DNA of 14,055 bases from positions 1-14,055 of the forward strand of contig CAMWMY010000011.1 in NCBI GenBank assembly GCA_947175465.1, in the 5' to 3' direction. The number at the start of each line of letters is the position of its first letter. Position 1 is the stretch's first letter. A program made the translations under genes and the position numbers. The DNA comes from an uncultured Erysipelotrichaceae bacterium (GTDB lineage Bacteria; Bacillota_I; Bacilli_A; Erysipelotrichales; Erysipelotrichaceae). The notes beneath the pieces are model-generated. The model was not told the origin of the DNA, did not search any database, and was given only the letters and a program-made list of their open reading frames with translations. Positions 6,773 to 14,055 of this stretch are shown one piece after another.

Positions 6773-7729
6773 TTATACTGTTAATTCACTTTTTATACGT
6801 TCTTGTAAATCATGAATTAATTGATCAACTTCTTGGCTCGTCAATCCTCTTACCCCACAGGCCAAACGATGACCTCCTCCATGGTATTGATTAGCAATAT
6901 CATTAATTGTTACACGTTGTGAACGTAAGCTTCCATTATAAAGAATCTCTCCTTGTTCATTTTCTGGATTTTCTACAAATAATGCCCAAATTTCAAATTC
7001 ATGAACACTTCCTAAGGCATATACTTTTTCTTTTGCCTCTTTTAAAGTGAGGCCAAATTGCTTATAATCTTCTTCTCCCACTTTAATATAGGCTACGCCA
7101 TCTTGAAATGTAACATGTTGTTGAAGATAAGCTTCATATTGAAATTCTTTATAACTTCTAGAAAAATGCTCACGATTCACACTAGCGATATCAATACCAA
7201 AAGATAATAAATAAGAGGCTACTTGCATTGTTTGATAAGATGTTGTTGGAATTGAAAATTGTAAAGTATCAGATATAATCCCACTATACAAATAGCGGGC
7301 ACATACTGGAGGCAATTGTTCATTATGTTGTTGAAATATTTTCGCAACAATTTCACAAGTAGCTCCAGCAGTTTCTTCAACAAATTCAAGATCAGCAAAT
7401 GTTTCTACAAACACATGATGGTCAATTTTTATTTTATATTTCGCTAACTTCCATCTCTCATCATCAATACGTTTAGAATTTGGTGTATCTAATACAATCG
7501 CCAAAGAAGAAATTAATTCCTCATCTTCTACTTCATCAATAGCTGGAAATAATTTAGCGCTAGAGCCAAGAGACTTTCCCAGTGCATATACTTTTTTATG
7601 TGGATATTTTTCTTGAATCCATGTTTTCATACCAAATTGAGAACCTAAGGCATCGCAATCAGCATTTATATGACGATAAATTGCTATTGTATCAAATTGT
7701 TCAACAAGCGAAAAGAATTGTTCTATCAT
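6773..7729 (-). CDS. nrnA: Bifunctional oligoribonuclease/pAp phosphatase NrnA (DHH-DHHA1)
   Basis: Cytoplasmic DHH-superfamily phosphoesterase that degrades very short RNA oligonucleotides to mononucleotides and dephosphorylates 3'-phosphoadenosine 5'-phosphate. The 318-residue protein shows all DHH metal motifs: RHINADCDALGS (19-30; His20, Asp24, Asp26), LDTPNSKRI (80-88; Asp81), the DHH triplet (103-105) and GIISDT (150-155; Asp154). The C-terminal DHHA1 domain has NGSLRS (265-270) and the GGGH substrate motif (284-287). Size is normal. It starts one base after the ackA stop (TAAGATG) with only a weak upstream GGGA, so translational coupling to ackA is likely. Terminal gene of the smc operon. 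nrnA also lies near dnaE in Bacillus, which supports the assignment. The related cyclic-dinucleotide phosphodiesterases usually carry additional N-terminal domains, which are absent here. Confidence 0.93.
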   Translation of the reverse strand: MIEQFFSLVEQFDTIAIYRHINADCDALGSQFGMKTWIQEKYPHKKVYALGKSLGSSAKLFPAIDEVEDEELISSLAIVLDTPNSKRIDDERWKLAKYKIKIDHHVFVETFADLEFVEETAGATCEIVAKIFQQHNEQLPPVCARYLYSGIISDTLQFSIPTTSYQTMQVASYLLSFGIDIASVNREHFSRSYKEFQYEAYLQQHVTFQDGVAYIKVGEEDYKQFGLTLKEAKEKVYALGSVHEFEIWALFVENPENEQGEILYNGSLRSQRVTINDIANQYHGGGHRLACGVRGLTSQEVDQLIHDLQERIKSELTV

Positions 7730-7730
7730 C

Positions 7731-8924
7731 TTATTTTCCCATTAATTGATATGTATCACGTGCAATAACAAGTTCTTCATTGGTAGGTACTAACCAAACA
7801 GCTACTTTACTATCTGCTGTTGTTAATAAAGTTTCTTCTCCTCTTGCTTTTGCATTGATCGCTCTATCTAATTTTATTCCTAATGAACTTTCTAATTGTG
7901 TACAAATACATTCACGAATATTAGTATCATTTTCTCCAATACCACCTGTAAATACAATTGCATCTAATCCACCTAATTGCACAAAGTAAGATCCTATTGT
8001 ACTTAGTACACGGTTTGCATAAATTTTAGTTGTTAAAAGAGCTGCTTCATTCCCTTCTTTACAAGCATCTTCAATATCACGAGCATCGCTAGAAATTCCA
8101 CTTACTCCTAACATTCCTGATTTTTTATTTAAAATGTTCTCGATTTCTTCTGCTGATAAATTTTCTTTTTTCATTAAAAAAGGTACAATTGCTGGGTCGA
8201 TATCTCCACTACGTGTTCCCATCATAACTCCTGCAAGAGGTGTAAATCCCATAGATGTATTAATTGATTTTCCACCATCCACAGCACTGATACTTGCTCC
8301 ATTTCCTAAATGGCAAGTAATAATTTTTGTATCTTCTAATTTTTTATTTAGCAATTGTGCACAACGTTGAGATACATACATATGTGATGTTCCATGAAAC
8401 CCATATTTTCTAATTTTATATTTGTCATAGTATTCCATAGGAATTGGATAAATGTATGTATCTTTTTCCATTGTAGAATGAAAAGCTGTATCAAATATGA
8501 ATGCATGAGAAGCATGAGGTAAATTCTTTTGAAATGCACGATATCCAATTAACCCAGCTGGATTATGTAAAGGTGCTAAATCACTTAAACTTTCAAATGT
8601 TTTTACAACTTCATCATTTACTAAAACACTCTTTGTAAAAGCTTCTCCTCCATGAACGGCTCTATGTCCTACACCTTGAATTTCATCTAAATTACTTACA
8701 ATATCATATTTTTGTAAAGCCTCAAGTAATAACGAAACTGCTTTTTCATGATCAAGGATCGGTAATACTTCTTTTCTTTTTTCACCATTCACTTTAATCG
8801 TAAAAATAGCATCTTCAAATCCTATTCTCTCTACAATTCCACTTGTTAAAACCTTTTCTTCAGGCATTTCAAATAATTGAAACTTTAAAGATGAACTACC
8901 TGCATTCACTGAAATAACTTTCAT
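7731..8924 (-). CDS. ackA: Acetate kinase
   Basis: Converts acetyl phosphate and ADP to acetate and ATP (reversibly), the ATP-forming step of acetate fermentation in the cytoplasm. The 397-residue protein belongs to the ASKHA fold and shows the family motifs NAGSSSLKF (7-15), GHRAVHGG (86-93; Arg88), DTAFH (145-149; catalytic Asp145), YGFHGTSH (174-181; His177), HLGNGAS (205-211), MGTRSGDIDP (235-244; transition-state Arg238), GGIGEN (327-332) and TNEE (381-384; Glu383). AAAGGAGG lies about 10 bases before ATG 8924, just after the ylxM stop. Its partner phosphotransacetylase is not in the window. It sits between SRP genes and nrnA, a place that implies co-transcription but no obvious functional link. 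Confidence 0.97.
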   Translation of the reverse strand: MKVISVNAGSSSLKFQLFEMPEEKVLTSGIVERIGFEDAIFTIKVNGEKRKEVLPILDHEKAVSLLLEALQKYDIVSNLDEIQGVGHRAVHGGEAFTKSVLVNDEVVKTFESLSDLAPLHNPAGLIGYRAFQKNLPHASHAFIFDTAFHSTMEKDTYIYPIPMEYYDKYKIRKYGFHGTSHMYVSQRCAQLLNKKLEDTKIITCHLGNGASISAVDGGKSINTSMGFTPLAGVMMGTRSGDIDPAIVPFLMKKENLSAEEIENILNKKSGMLGVSGISSDARDIEDACKEGNEAALLTTKIYANRVLSTIGSYFVQLGGLDAIVFTGGIGENDTNIRECICTQLESSLGIKLDRAINAKARGEETLLTTADSKVAVWLVPTNEELVIARDTYQLMGK

Positions 8925-8939
8925 TGCTATATCCTCCTT

Positions 8940-9254
8940 TTACTCTATTTCTTCTAGCTGTTCCACAAGCGCATTCACTTGTGAATTTTTCAGTACTTTT
9001 ATTTTATCATAAATTTGTGTTCGAATCTTATACTTTGCAACAAGTTTTAATTTTTTTTCATATTCTTGTAAAGAAGAAGTTGCCCTTTTAATATGATCGC
9101 TGATTGCACTACGCGATGTTCCCATATGTACTGCAATCTCTGATAAAGAAAAATCTTCTTGAAAATAAAGCATTAATACTTCTTTTTGTTTATCTGTTAA
9201 TAGTGCTGCATAAGCATCTAACAGTGCATTCATTTCTTCAGTTTTTTCAATCAT
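8940..9254 (-). CDS. ylxM: YlxM family helix-turn-helix protein (UPF0122)
   Basis: Small protein associated with the signal recognition particle pathway. Homologues in streptococci bind Ffh and the SRP RNA and stimulate GTP hydrolysis, although the fold resembles sigma factor region 4. The 104-residue sequence has the LLTDKQKEVLMLYFQEDFSL opening (18-37), a helix-turn-helix SLSEIAVHMGTSRSAISDHIKRA (36-58) and a basic C-terminal helix. Its ATG overlaps the end of ftsY by 8 bases, with GAGGAG 13 bases upstream, so translation is probably coupled to ftsY. A second ATG seven codons in is possible. In many Firmicutes ylxM is followed by ffh; here ackA follows. Confidence 0.93.
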   Translation of the reverse strand: MIEKTEEMNALLDAYAALLTDKQKEVLMLYFQEDFSLSEIAVHMGTSRSAISDHIKRATSSLQEYEKKLKLVAKYKIRTQIYDKIKVLKNSQVNALVEQLEEIE

Positions 9255-10221
9255 CTTGGGAAACTAACTCCTCACATATTCCATATAAATAAGTATCAAT
9301 ATCAAATGGACGTAAATCATCTTCCTTTTCTCCAAGTCCAATGTATTTTACAGGAACACCTAATAAATCACGAATAGCAACAACAATACCTCCTTTTGCA
9401 GTACCATCCATTTTAGTTAGTACAATTCCTGTAACTGCTGTAGCTTCCATAAATATTTGTGCTTGGGCAATTCCATTTTGACCGGTAGTAGCATCAAGAA
9501 CAAGCCACACTTCATGAGGAGCACCAGGAATTTCTCTTTCAATTACACGCTGCATCTTACTTAACTCTTTCATTAAATTGCTTTTATTTTGCAAACGTCC
9601 TGCAGTATCCGCAATAAGATATTCTATTTGATGATCTTTTGCATAGCGGCAAGCATCTACTAAGGCAGCACTTGGGTCTCCATTTTCTCTTCCTTTGATA
9701 CAAGGTACTTGTAAACGATCAGCCCATTTTGCTAATTGATCAATAGCCCCTGCACGAAATGTATCTGCAGCTGCAACTGCTACACGATGCCCATCCATTG
9801 CAAATAACTTTGTAAGCTTAGCTGTTGTAGTTGTTTTTCCACTTCCATTCACTCCTACCATTAAAATAACCGTTGGCCCATCTTCATTTTTTCTCATAGG
9901 AGGATCTTCATGGCTATTGTACATTTGCGCCATAACTTCAATTAAACACTCGCTAATTTGTTGAAAGCTATGCAATTTCTCATCAAGAGCACGATTTTCT
10001 ACTTGATCGATAATTTTTTGTGCTGTATGGATTCCTATATCCGCTTCTAATAAAATAACCATCAGCTCTTCTAAAAAAGCCTCATTGACACCTGTAAAAC
10101 TCAAAGCTAGCGATCGAATACGATCTCCAAAAGTTTTTCTAGACTTATTTAAACCACTTAAATAACGATCACCATCTTTTTTGGTTTGAAATACTTGCTT
10201 TAACTTAGAAAAAATTCCCAT
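9247..10221 (-). CDS. ftsY: Signal recognition particle receptor FtsY
   Basis: SRP receptor GTPase that docks ribosome-SRP complexes at the membrane for co-translational insertion. The 324-residue protein has a short amphipathic, basic N-terminus (MGIFSKLKQVF) without the long acidic A domain of enterobacteria, then the N helical bundle (about 30-100) and the G domain. Motifs: GVNGSGKTTTTAKL (123-136), DTFRAGAIDQL (153-163), DTAGR (205-209), TKMDG (269-273) and GLGEKEDDLRPFD (295-307). It starts 6 bases after the smc TAG stop, with AGGAGA in the end of smc as ribosome binding site. The smc-ftsY pair is conserved in Bacillus, where rnc precedes it; rnc is not seen here. Confidence 0.97.
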   Translation of the reverse strand: MGIFSKLKQVFQTKKDGDRYLSGLNKSRKTFGDRIRSLALSFTGVNEAFLEELMVILLEADIGIHTAQKIIDQVENRALDEKLHSFQQISECLIEVMAQMYNSHEDPPMRKNEDGPTVILMVGVNGSGKTTTTAKLTKLFAMDGHRVAVAAADTFRAGAIDQLAKWADRLQVPCIKGRENGDPSAALVDACRYAKDHQIEYLIADTAGRLQNKSNLMKELSKMQRVIEREIPGAPHEVWLVLDATTGQNGIAQAQIFMEATAVTGIVLTKMDGTAKGGIVVAIRDLLGVPVKYIGLGEKEDDLRPFDIDTYLYGICEELVSQDD

Positions 10222-10227
10222 ATTCTT

Positions 10228-13164
10228 CTACTCTCCTTGCTTCTGTATCATATGAACAGCATCTTGAAGTTTCACTTTTAAGATTTGAGAAACACCATTT
10301 TGTTGCATGGTAACTCCATATAAGGCATCACATTGGGCCATAGTTCCAGGACGATGCGTTACTGTAATAAATTGACTCTCTCCTCGAAATTTCGCTATAT
10401 ATTTTGCAAATCGTTCAACATTTGCTTGATCAAGTGCTGCTTCTACCTCATCAAAAATACAAAGAGGCATTGTTCTTGCTTTTAATATCGAAAATAAAAC
10501 ACAAATAGCAATTAGTGATTTTTCACCCCCAGAAAATAATTTTATATTTTGAACATTTTTTCCAGGTGGTTGTACATCAATATCAATTCCTGTATTTAAT
10601 ATATCTTGTGAATCTGTCATAAACAATCGTGCTTTCCCACCACCAAATAAACTGCGGAAAACATCATTTAATTCATGATTAATCTTTTGAAACATATCAT
10701 TGAATTGTTGCATCATAACTTCATCCATTTCATGAATAGCTTCTAATATTTTCGCTTTAGCATTTTGTAAATCTTTTCGCTGATCTGTTAAGAAATGAAA
10801 ACGTTCACTTACTTCTTTATATTCCATTGGTGCATCTAAATTTACATTTCCTAAGCGCATCATTTCTTGGCGTAAAGTAACCACTTGTTTTCTTGCCTCT
10901 TGCATATCCATGCTTAAATCACGCTTTTGTGTTTGGGCATAAGCAAATGTCATCTCATAGTTTGTACTCAATCGCTCTAATGCACTTTCCAATTGCGTTT
11001 CTGCTTTTACACGTTGTAATTCAATTTCACGCTCTTGTTGATGCAACTGATTCAATTCACGACGCAATTCTTTAATTTGGATTTCTTTACGTTCTAGTTC
11101 ACTTCCAGCTTTCATTCGACGCTCTCTTTTATGTTTTGTTTCTGCCAAAATCATATCTCGCCGAGAATATTCATTACTCAATTTAACAACTAGATCATCT
11201 TCTACGATATCTTCTTTATCACGCTCATCTTTTGGCACAAGCTGCTCATAATCTGCTTTTAAACGCTCATATTTTGATCGTTTTACTTGAACAATTGGTT
11301 CCAGTTGAGCAATTGAAATTTGCAATTGAACTAACTCAGAGTTCATAGCTTGTTGTTTATTTTGTAAAGTAGAAAATTGCTCTTTTAAATTTTCTACTTT
11401 CATCACTTGCCCTTCTAAGCTTTGTAAAATTTGATTCAATTCTTTTTGGATGGTAAGTGGCGAAGCTAATGACTTCGTATTTCCTCCACTCATACTTCCT
11501 CCCTTATGTACAACATCTCCTTCTAACGTCACAATTTTATAATAATATTGCAATCGTTTAGCTAACTCATTTGCATGAACTAATGTATCACAAACAAGAA
11601 CATTGGCTAAAAGACTATCTTTTACAAGATCATAGATTTCCTCATTTTCTACAAAAGTATTCGCTGTTCCTAAAAATCCTTCTGTATTCTGTGCTAACAT
11701 GAGATGCTCTTTATGAATAGGTCGCACTTTTAAAACACTCATAGGTAAAAAAGTCGCTCGACCTGATTGGTTTTTCTTTAGAAAAGCAATCGCATGGCGT
11801 GCAGCTGCTTCATCTTGGGTAACAACATGATACATCGATCCACCAAGTGCATTAGAAATTGCCAATTCATAATTTACTTTAGGCTTTAAAACTTGAGATA
11901 CAACTCCTAGTACGCCTAATAAAATATGCTGTGCTTCCATGACAGCTTTAACTCCTTGTTGGTGATTAAATGGCTGCTTCATCAAATTTTGTAAAACATC
12001 TTTTCGATTTTCTAATTTATTTAGAAAAGAAGTAGCTTGTGTATTTTCACTCATACAAGAAGAAACATCCATGTCTATCTGCATTTGCTGTTTCTTTTTA
12101 AGATCATAATCAATTTGTAAATCTTCATAACGTTTCAAACGGTCTTGATATTCATAATGTGCTTCTTCCATCATCGCTTTAAGCTCTTTTGCTTTTTCTT
12201 TCTTACTTGCAAACTCTAAAGCATATTTTCGTTTTTCATCTAACTCTATTTTTCTAGATTCTAATACTTGGATTTCATTTACAACATTTGTGTAATCTCC
12301 CTGCAATTTATGAATTTGTTGATCCAAAACAGACATTTCTTTACGTAATTCTTGATTTTTTAAATCTTCAACTTGAATCGTTGTCTCATGCATAGCTTTT
12401 TGTGTATCCAAATCAAAAGCTTTTTTCTTTAATTCATCAATTTTTTCACTTAACTTCTCAATTTCATCAACGATAACACTAACCTCAATTACTTCAAGTG
12501 CTTGTTTCTTTTCAAGATATATTTCTGCTTTCTCAGCTTGCTTTTGCAAAGGAATTACTTGACGTTCCAATTCAGTAATAATATCGTCTAGTCGCAATAA
12601 ATTTTCTTCTGTTCTTTTTAACTTTCCTAAAGATTCTTGCTTTCTTTTTTTATATTTGGCAACCCCTGCTGCTTCTTCAAATAAAGCACGTCTTTCTTCT
12701 GGCTTTGCATCAGCAAAAGCGGAAATGTTTCCTTGTGAAATAATCGATAAAGAATCTCTTCCTAATCCACTATCCATAACCAAATTCAATACATCTTTTA
12801 AACGACAAGGTGTTTTATTAATAAAATACTCACCTTCTCCACTATGGCGATGCAAACGTCTTGTAATCTCTACTTCTTCATATTCAATATTTAGATAATG
12901 CTTTGTATTATCAAAAACTAAAGTAACTTCCGCCATATTCACAGCTTTTCTTTGCGTAGAACCGTTAAAAATGACATCCGTCATCTGATTTCCACGAAGC
13001 GATTTTACACTTTGCTCTCCTAGCACCCATCGTATTGCATCATTAATATTACTTTTCCCACATCCATTAGGACCAACAATCCCGATGACATCACTATCAA
13101 AAGTAATAATTGATTTATCTGCAAAAGATTTAAAACCTTGTAATTCAATCCTTTTTAAGAACAT
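10228..13164 (-). CDS. smc: Chromosome segregation protein SMC, short-armed
   Basis: ATPase of the bacterial condensin Smc-ScpAB, which extrudes DNA loops and separates replicated origins. The 978-residue protein is one continuous frame with both half-heads: Walker A GPNGCGKS (31-38), R-loop SLRG (55-58), Q-loop SQGN (143-146), then coiled coil to about 400, the hinge (about 403-565, ending GDVVHKGGSMSGG), a second coiled coil to about 770, and the C-terminal head with LGNVNL (771-776), signature LFSGGEKS (876-883), Walker B CIFDEVEAALD (902-912, Glu906) and the THRPGTM switch (936-942). Bacillus SMC has nearly 1190 residues; the missing two hundred come about equally from both arms, so this is a shorter rod, not a broken gene. 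GGAGG lies 6 bases before ATG 13164. First gene of the operon; scpA and scpB are elsewhere. Confidence 0.96.
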   Translation of the reverse strand: MFLKRIELQGFKSFADKSIITFDSDVIGIVGPNGCGKSNINDAIRWVLGEQSVKSLRGNQMTDVIFNGSTQRKAVNMAEVTLVFDNTKHYLNIEYEEVEITRRLHRHSGEGEYFINKTPCRLKDVLNLVMDSGLGRDSLSIISQGNISAFADAKPEERRALFEEAAGVAKYKKRKQESLGKLKRTEENLLRLDDIITELERQVIPLQKQAEKAEIYLEKKQALEVIEVSVIVDEIEKLSEKIDELKKKAFDLDTQKAMHETTIQVEDLKNQELRKEMSVLDQQIHKLQGDYTNVVNEIQVLESRKIELDEKRKYALEFASKKEKAKELKAMMEEAHYEYQDRLKRYEDLQIDYDLKKKQQMQIDMDVSSCMSENTQATSFLNKLENRKDVLQNLMKQPFNHQQGVKAVMEAQHILLGVLGVVSQVLKPKVNYELAISNALGGSMYHVVTQDEAAARHAIAFLKKNQSGRATFLPMSVLKVRPIHKEHLMLAQNTEGFLGTANTFVENEEIYDLVKDSLLANVLVCDTLVHANELAKRLQYYYKIVTLEGDVVHKGGSMSGGNTKSLASPLTIQKELNQILQSLEGQVMKVENLKEQFSTLQNKQQAMNSELVQLQISIAQLEPIVQVKRSKYERLKADYEQLVPKDERDKEDIVEDDLVVKLSNEYSRRDMILAETKHKRERRMKAGSELERKEIQIKELRRELNQLHQQEREIELQRVKAETQLESALERLSTNYEMTFAYAQTQKRDLSMDMQEARKQVVTLRQEMMRLGNVNLDAPMEYKEVSERFHFLTDQRKDLQNAKAKILEAIHEMDEVMMQQFNDMFQKINHELNDVFRSLFGGGKARLFMTDSQDILNTGIDIDVQPPGKNVQNIKLFSGGEKSLIAICVLFSILKARTMPLCIFDEVEAALDQANVERFAKYIAKFRGESQFITVTHRPGTMAQCDALYGVTMQQNGVSQILKVKLQDAVHMIQKQGE

Positions 13165-13200
13165 AAAAGACCTCCATTCGATCTTATAATTTTTGTAACT

Positions 13201-13229
13201 ATTATAACATACTATTCACTTTTACGAAA
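13201..13229 (-). promoter_or_regulatory. Promoter of the smc-ftsY-ylxM-ackA-nrnA operon
   Basis: The minus strand has a perfect extended -10 element, TG-T-TATAAT (13201-13209), 37 bases before the smc start. The hexamer 17 bases upstream, TTTCGT (13224-13229), matches the -35 consensus poorly, which an extended -10 can tolerate. Terminator of rseP lies upstream, so a promoter is expected here. Confidence 0.6.
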
Positions 13230-13240
13230 GTTCATCACAA

Positions 13241-13280
13241 GTAGAATACCATCATAAATATTTCAAATATCAGAATACCT
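13241..13280 (-). repeat. Direct repeat GGTATTCT upstream of the smc promoter
   Basis: The octamer GGTATTCT occurs twice on the minus strand (13272-13279 and 13243-13250), 29 bases apart, just upstream of the smc promoter. It could be a regulator site or chance. The rest of the gap between smc and rseP (13165-13384) has only purine-rich sequence and no credible ORF. Confidence 0.25.
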
Positions 13281-13337
13281 TTCTTCTCTTTTATAAAGAC
13301 TTCCTTTTTCTCATCCTTTTATACTTCTTGTCTCCAT

Positions 13338-13370
13338 AATAAAAAGAGATGATTTATAAATTTCATCTCT
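13338..13370 (-). terminator. Rho-independent terminator after rseP
   Basis: AGAGATGA (13363-13370 in the minus direction) pairs perfectly with TCATCTCT (13345-13352), 8 bp, around a 10-base AT loop and is followed by TTTTATTATG. It starts about 14 bases after the rseP stop codon, so rseP is the last gene of its own transcript. Confidence 0.75.
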
Positions 13371-13384
13371 CTCACATAAGATTT

Positions 13385-14055
13385 CTAAAATAATCGAATA
13401 ATATCTTGCCAAGTTGCTAAAACCATAATTCCAACAAGCAAGAGTACACCTGCTCCCATAAGAATTGTTTCTACTTTTGGCCCTAGTGTCCGTCCACTTA
13501 TTTTTTCAATAACTGTAATAAATATACGTCCACCATCTAATACAGGTAAAGGTAATAAATTAAAAATACCTATATTCAAAGATAATAATGCAATTAAAGA
13601 TAAAATAGATACAAAACCTGTTTGTGCAACATCTGAAGTAATTTTAAAAATTCCAACAGGCCCACTCAAGTTTTGAAATCCTACACCTTGCACTAACTTA
13701 GCTAAAGCATTCCCAATACTTTGAGCTCCTTTTACTAACTCTTCTGTTCCATAACGAAATGAATCTAAAAAAGTAATTTCTTTAATATTTGGTGTTAGCG
13801 TTATTCCTAAATAATATCGATTTTCATCTTTTATATATTCTGGAGTCAATAATAATGTTTCAATTTTTCCATTTCTTTCTACTTTAAATGTAGTTTCAAC
13901 AGGATAATATTGAATATGCTCACTTATTTCATTAAAATTTTTCGGTTGAAAAGTAATGGAATTAGAACTTACTTCGACAACACGATCATTCGCTTGAAAA
14001 CCTGCTTTTTCAGCTGGAGAACCTTCTACAACCCCAGCAATAACTGGTTCTGGTG
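13385..14055 (-). CDS. rseP: RIP metalloprotease RseP/RasP, C-terminal part (cut by the window edge)
   Basis: Site-2 intramembrane zinc protease that cleaves membrane-bound substrates such as anti-sigma factors and leftover signal peptides. The frame is open to base 14053 at the edge, so 222 C-terminal residues are visible and the N-terminus with the HExxH zinc site lies outside. Visible parts are a PDZ domain (about 1-70, PVIAGVVEGSPAEKAGF, then NDRVVEV), the LSGPVGI motif (129-135), a membrane segment (about 147-165), the metal-site motif NLLPLPVLDGG (165-175, Asp173) and a last membrane segment (about 197-215). A shorter reading beginning at 13849 would start with an internal TTG (Leu69) inside this frame and is not a real start. 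A terminator follows, which separates it from smc. Confidence 0.93.
   Translation of the reverse strand, partial: PEPVIAGVVEGSPAEKAGFQANDRVVEVSSNSITFQPKNFNEISEHIQYYPVETTFKVERNGKIETLLLTPEYIKDENRYYLGITLTPNIKEITFLDSFRYGTEELVKGAQSIGNALAKLVQGVGFQNLSGPVGIFKITSDVAQTGFVSILSLIALLSLNIGIFNLLPLPVLDGGRIFITVIEKISGRTLGPKVETILMGAGVLLLVGIMVLATWQDIIRLF

Noticed and set aside
10228..13164. smc as a truncated or deleted pseudogene, given its length
   Set aside because: Both half-heads, hinge and all ATPase motifs are intact in one frame, and shortening is balanced between arms.
13385..13849. Short 154-residue RseP-like protein beginning at 13849
   Set aside because: Translating further upstream in the same frame gives a PDZ domain without a stop up to the window edge; the start is an internal TTG.
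1..14055. A new defence, mobile or biosynthetic system
   Set aside because: Every gene longer than 20 codons belongs to a well-known core family on one strand; no repeats, transposase, integrase, CRISPR array, tRNA or compositional shift was seen.

Overview
This is an ordinary but well-organised stretch of core chromosome from a low-GC Gram-positive bacterium (Firmicutes/Bacillota). The AT-rich intergenic DNA, strong AGGAGG-type ribosome binding sites, the L21-Prp-L27 ribosomal cluster with a cleavable L27 leader, the short Gram-positive type DnaE and the smc-ftsY-ylxM order all point there. A relative of the Erysipelotrichia or another gut Firmicute is my guess, not something the sequence proves. 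TGA is used as a stop (ftsY) and Trp is read from TGG, so this is not a mycoplasma-type code. Every gene that I accept is on the minus strand, so the window is read from right to left.

Right end, 14055 to about 13165: the C-terminal part of the intramembrane protease RseP/RasP (PDZ domain plus the LDGG metal-site motif), closed by a hairpin terminator. A gap with an extended -10 promoter then leads into smc. From 13164 to 6773, five tightly packed genes form one probable operon: smc (chromosome condensin, with unusually short arms), ftsY (SRP receptor), ylxM (SRP-associated HTH protein), ackA (acetate kinase) and nrnA (DHH oligoribonuclease/pAp phosphatase). The ffh gene that often follows ylxM is absent.

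From 6772 to 6559, a 200-base gap holds three back-to-back RNA hairpins. The last is a good Rho-independent terminator that overlaps a 17-codon candidate ORF. After it comes dnaE (DNA polymerase III alpha, 6558-3460), which probably starts at TTG.

From 3413 to 988: a near-consensus promoter, a structured leader matching the L21-leader position, then rplU, prp and rpmA, an intercistronic hairpin at the rpmA stop, and obg, ended by a strong terminator. Prp is the protease that trims the L27 N-terminus, so the enzyme sits between two ribosomal protein genes next to its own substrate. The left end carries xth (exonuclease III family) with its own probable promoter and terminator.

I found no mobile element, CRISPR array, tRNA or rRNA, and no convincing new multi-gene system. 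The points most worth a second look are the hairpin array with its small ORF before dnaE, the shortened SMC arms, and the loss of ffh from the SRP cluster.
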